Shown: positions 62,301-64,000 of the stretch, in pieces
How the letters are laid out: each line of letters begins with the position of its first letter
Numbering within the stretch: position 1 is the first letter of the stretch
Made by a program: the position numbers and the translations under genes
Assembly (NCBI RefSeq): GCF_000744705.1
Contig: NZ_JQML01000001.1
Coordinates: 6,768,017-6,832,016 of the forward strand
DNA from: Streptacidiphilus albus JL83
GTDB taxonomy: Bacteria > Actinomycetota > Actinomycetes > Streptomycetales > Streptomycetaceae
Reading direction: 5' to 3'
Length of the DNA: 64,000 nt
The notes under the pieces: generated by a model
The model's input: the letters and a program-made list of their open reading frames with translations, nothing else
What the model was told of the DNA's origin: nothing
Databases searched by the model: none

Positions 62301-63592
62301 GGCGCGCGGCCCTCACCGGCCCCGGCGCTCCGCGTCCGAGGGCGCGGGCCCTGGGGCGCCGGCCCCGGCCGGCGGCGCGGCCGGGGGCTCGGCGCGGTGC
62401 TGCCGATCGGGGTCCGGCTCGGCTGGCGGCCGGTGCTGCCGACCGGGGTCGGCGTCGCGGTCCGGGACGGCGCGGGCGTCGCGGTCGGGACGGGCGTCGG
62501 GGTGGGCGTCCGCGTCGGGGTCGGGCTCGGGGTCGGGCTCGGGGTGGGCGTCGGCGTCGGCGCGGGCGTGATCGCGGGCTGGCCGCCCAGCACCCGGCGG
62601 AACACCCGGCTGGCACGCGGGTTGTCGGTGCAGCCCCAGACGCCGTGCGGGCAGTAGTCGGTGACGGTCTGGTAGAGGGTGTCGTGGGTGCCCATCCACT
62701 CCAGCATCCGCTGGACGTACCCGGGGTCGTCGCCCCGGTTGTACATGCCCCACTCCGGGTAGGACACCGGCTTGTCGTGCTGCTTGGCGAACCGCACCTG
62801 CGCCAGCAGCCCGTAGGGCTCGTGGACGTAGGAGTCGAAGTCGGCGGTCCGGTCCGGGTCGTCGGCCGCCATGTCGTAGCTGTCCATGCCGATCACGTCG
62901 GTGACGTCGTCACCCGGGTAGCAGTCCGGCCAGGGGTGGGCGTCCGCGCCCCGGGTCGGCGCGAACTCGAAGCGCAGGTGCTGGCCGGGGACCGCGCGCA
63001 TCGCGGTGACGATGCGTCGCCAGTACGCCTTCCAGCTGTCCGGGTCGGGACCGCAGCGGCTGGTGTAGGTGGTGCCGTTCATCTCCCAGCCCACGGTGAG
63101 CACCGCGTCCGACAGGCCCAGGGCCACCAGCCGCCGGGACAGGGTGGTGAAGTGGCTGTCGAAGTCACCGGCCGCGCCCTGCCGCAGCTGCGACCGGACG
63201 TCGTCGTCGTCCACATTGCCCTCGTTGTCCGGGAGCATCGGCACCCCGATGACGATCAACCGGTCCGGAGTCGCCGTCCGCCAGGCGGCCCAGCCGCCGA
63301 GGCGGGTCGGGTCGCCGTCGATGTCGTCCCAGTTGTTCCCGGGCAGATAGGTGTGGCCGACCTGGACCTGAGCGCCGTTCAGCCACTGCGACACCTGCTG
63401 CTCCGCACTGTCCGACTCGTCCGAGCCGAGGAACAGGCCGAAGGGCACGTCGTGCAGCGGCATCGCGGTGTCGTCCACGCTGCCGTCCTGGCCGGCGGCC
63501 TCCTGCGGCGGCACCATGCCGGTCAGCCCGGCCAGGGCGAGGCCGGAGCACAGCGCGGTCAGCCCGGTCAGCACCACCCGCCAACGCCGCAT
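62120..63592 (-). CDS. Secreted or membrane-anchored GH26-like glycoside hydrolase with PT-repeat tail
   Basis: ATG 63592 gives an N-terminal hydrophobic segment ([18 protein letters not shown]), a signal peptide or anchor. The catalytic barrel (residues about 45-330) has [17 protein letters not shown] (likely acid/base Glu), [15 protein letters not shown] and [12 protein letters not shown] (likely nucleophile Glu), as in mannanase-type GH26. A Pro-Thr tail follows. The open frame runs to 62120, 181 bp into the convergent acyltransferase gene; a one-base shift in the repeat region would instead end the protein at 62313, just clear of it. It may trim the polymer made by the operon. Confidence 0.8.
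   Translation of the reverse strand: MRRWRVVLTGLTALCSGLALAGLTGMVPPQEAAGQDGSVDDTAMPLHDVPFGLFLGSDESDSAEQQVSQWLNGAQVQVGHTYLPGNNWDDIDGDPTRLGGWAAWRTATPDRLIVIGVPMLPDNEGNVDDDDVRSQLRQGAAGDFDSHFTTLSRRLVALGLSDAVLTVGWEMNGTTYTSRCGPDPDSWKAYWRRIVTAMRAVPGQHLRFEFAPTRGADAHPWPDCYPGDDVTDVIGMDSYDMAADDPDRTADFDSYVHEPYGLLAQVRFAKQHDKPVSYPEWGMYNRGDDPGYVQRMLEWMGTHDTLYQTVTDYCPHGVWGCTDNPRASRVFRRVLGGQPAITPAPTPTPTPSPTPSPTPTRTPTPTPVPTATPAPSRTATPTPVGSTGRQPSRTPIGSTAPSPRPRRRPGPAPQGPRPRTRSAGAGEGRAPQARSVRSRARTETSQGALVRSRRSTDRRSRAAPAYRATAGPPPSSSRWLRACSGRQRCL
62453..62570 (-). repeat. Short repeats encoding the Pro-Thr tail
   Basis: On the plus strand the run consists of six- and twelve-base units such as ggggtcgggctc and gtcggcgtc; read as protein (minus) they give [20 protein letters not shown]. 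Such runs are prone to slippage and sequencing error, relevant to the disputed end of this gene. Confidence 0.85.
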
Positions 63593-63733
63593 CAGCCCTC
63601 CATCGTCCGTGCCGCCCCGATTTGTCGGTGACCCGTACTCCACGGTAGGCGTCGGTGGCGCTCAAGCCCGGGGGACACACCTGACCGGCCCTCACCTCGA
63701 TGAACTCGATCGGGTGGGCTCTAAGCTGACGAG

Positions 63734-64000
63734 GTGACCGTCCTAAGATCCACTTTGTTGTTCCTGCTGGCCGGTCTGGCCGAGATCGGCGGATGCTGGC
63801 TGGTGTGGCAGAGCGTCAAGGAGCACCGCGGCTGGCAGTACGCCGTCGCGGGCGTGCTGGCGCTGGGGGCGTACGGCTTCGTCGCCGCGCTCCAGCCGGA
63901 CGCCTCCTTCGGCCGGGTGCTCGCCGCCTACGGGGGCGTCTTCGTGGCCGGTTCGCTCGCCTGGGGGATGGCGCTGGACGGGTTCCGGCCGACCGTCTGG
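63734..64000 (+). CDS. YnfA/UPF0060-family small membrane protein, 3' end outside window
   Basis: GTG 63734 opens a frame still open at the window end, 89 codons. The sequence has [20 protein letters not shown], then [20 protein letters not shown] and [20 protein letters not shown], the typical blocks of the four-helix UPF0060 family of about 110 residues, distantly like SMR transporters. GACGAG lies directly before the start, so spacing is short. Function in actinobacteria is unknown. Confidence 0.92.
   Translation, partial: MTVLRSTLLFLLAGLAEIGGCWLVWQSVKEHRGWQYAVAGVLALGAYGFVAALQPDASFGRVLAAYGGVFVAGSLAWGMALDGFRPTVW

Noticed and set aside
1-64000. A dedicated antiphage or mobile-element system
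   Set aside because: I looked for transposases, integrases, restriction or toxin-antitoxin genes and found none. The STAND-type ATPase genes resemble defence proteins in their ATPase part, but the complete one ends in a LuxR domain and is best seen as a regulator.

Overview
The window is very GC-rich actinobacterial chromosome, almost certainly Streptomycetaceae (Streptomyces, Kitasatospora or Streptacidiphilus type). Evidence: many GTG starts, dense GTGA/ATGA gene overlaps, a LuxR-type regulator with an N-terminal ATPase, an actinobacterial B12 operon behind a cobalamin riboswitch, and a psd-pssA plus ethylmalonyl-CoA block. The crotonyl-CoA carboxylase/reductase carries all four CO2-binding residues at the numbering I recall for the Kitasatospora setae enzyme. 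I see no tRNA, rRNA, CRISPR array, insertion sequence or prophage.

Layout. (1) 1-8710: cell-surface glycan genes: a partial protein, a flippase, two polysaccharide deacetylases, a 977-residue glycosyltransferase/membrane fusion and a second family-2 glycosyltransferase. (2) 9050-12733: a large ATPase/LuxR regulator and a shortened ATPase paralogue, separated by a perfect 16-bp palindrome. (3) 12727-23325, minus strand: cobalamin riboswitch, a possible 18-codon leader, then cbiB-cobQ-cobN-chelatase-cobO-cobB. (4) 23401-34909: accessory metabolism: a repeat hairpin array, a FAD amine oxidoreductase, a hydrolase, a glutamine-synthetase-like ligase with a FluG-like amidohydrolase, a reductase/MarR pair, and a divergent Lrp/MFS pair. 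(5) 35018-36527: pssA and psd. (6) 36937-46315: ethylmalonyl-CoA pathway genes with a TetR regulator and a strong operator candidate. (7) 46645-52504: NUDIX, methyltransferase, amidase, SRPBCC protein and an unusual MFS fusion. (8) 52628-63592: a Wzx/Wzy-like exopolysaccharide operon (priming transferase, polymerase, flippase, deacetylase, glycosyltransferases, Wzz-like protein, acyltransferase) ending against a convergent secreted glycoside hydrolase. (9) 63734-64000: start of a YnfA-family membrane protein.

How the parts connect. The B12 operon makes the cofactor used by ethylmalonyl-CoA mutase (39791-41809), so a B12 source and a B12 consumer sit about 20 kb apart. The two glycan regions use similar parts (deacetylases, glycosyltransferases, flippases) and may contribute to related envelope polymers.

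Three genes show a reading-frame break of the same sign, as if one base were missing: the chelatase near 15722-15731, the priming glycosyltransferase near 54078-54160, and the tail of the glycoside hydrolase near 62313-62570. In the chelatase the break lies exactly between the ChlI-like and ChlD-like halves, where programmed frameshifting is known in this family. The three together also fit undercalled homopolymers, and only raw reads or homologues can decide.
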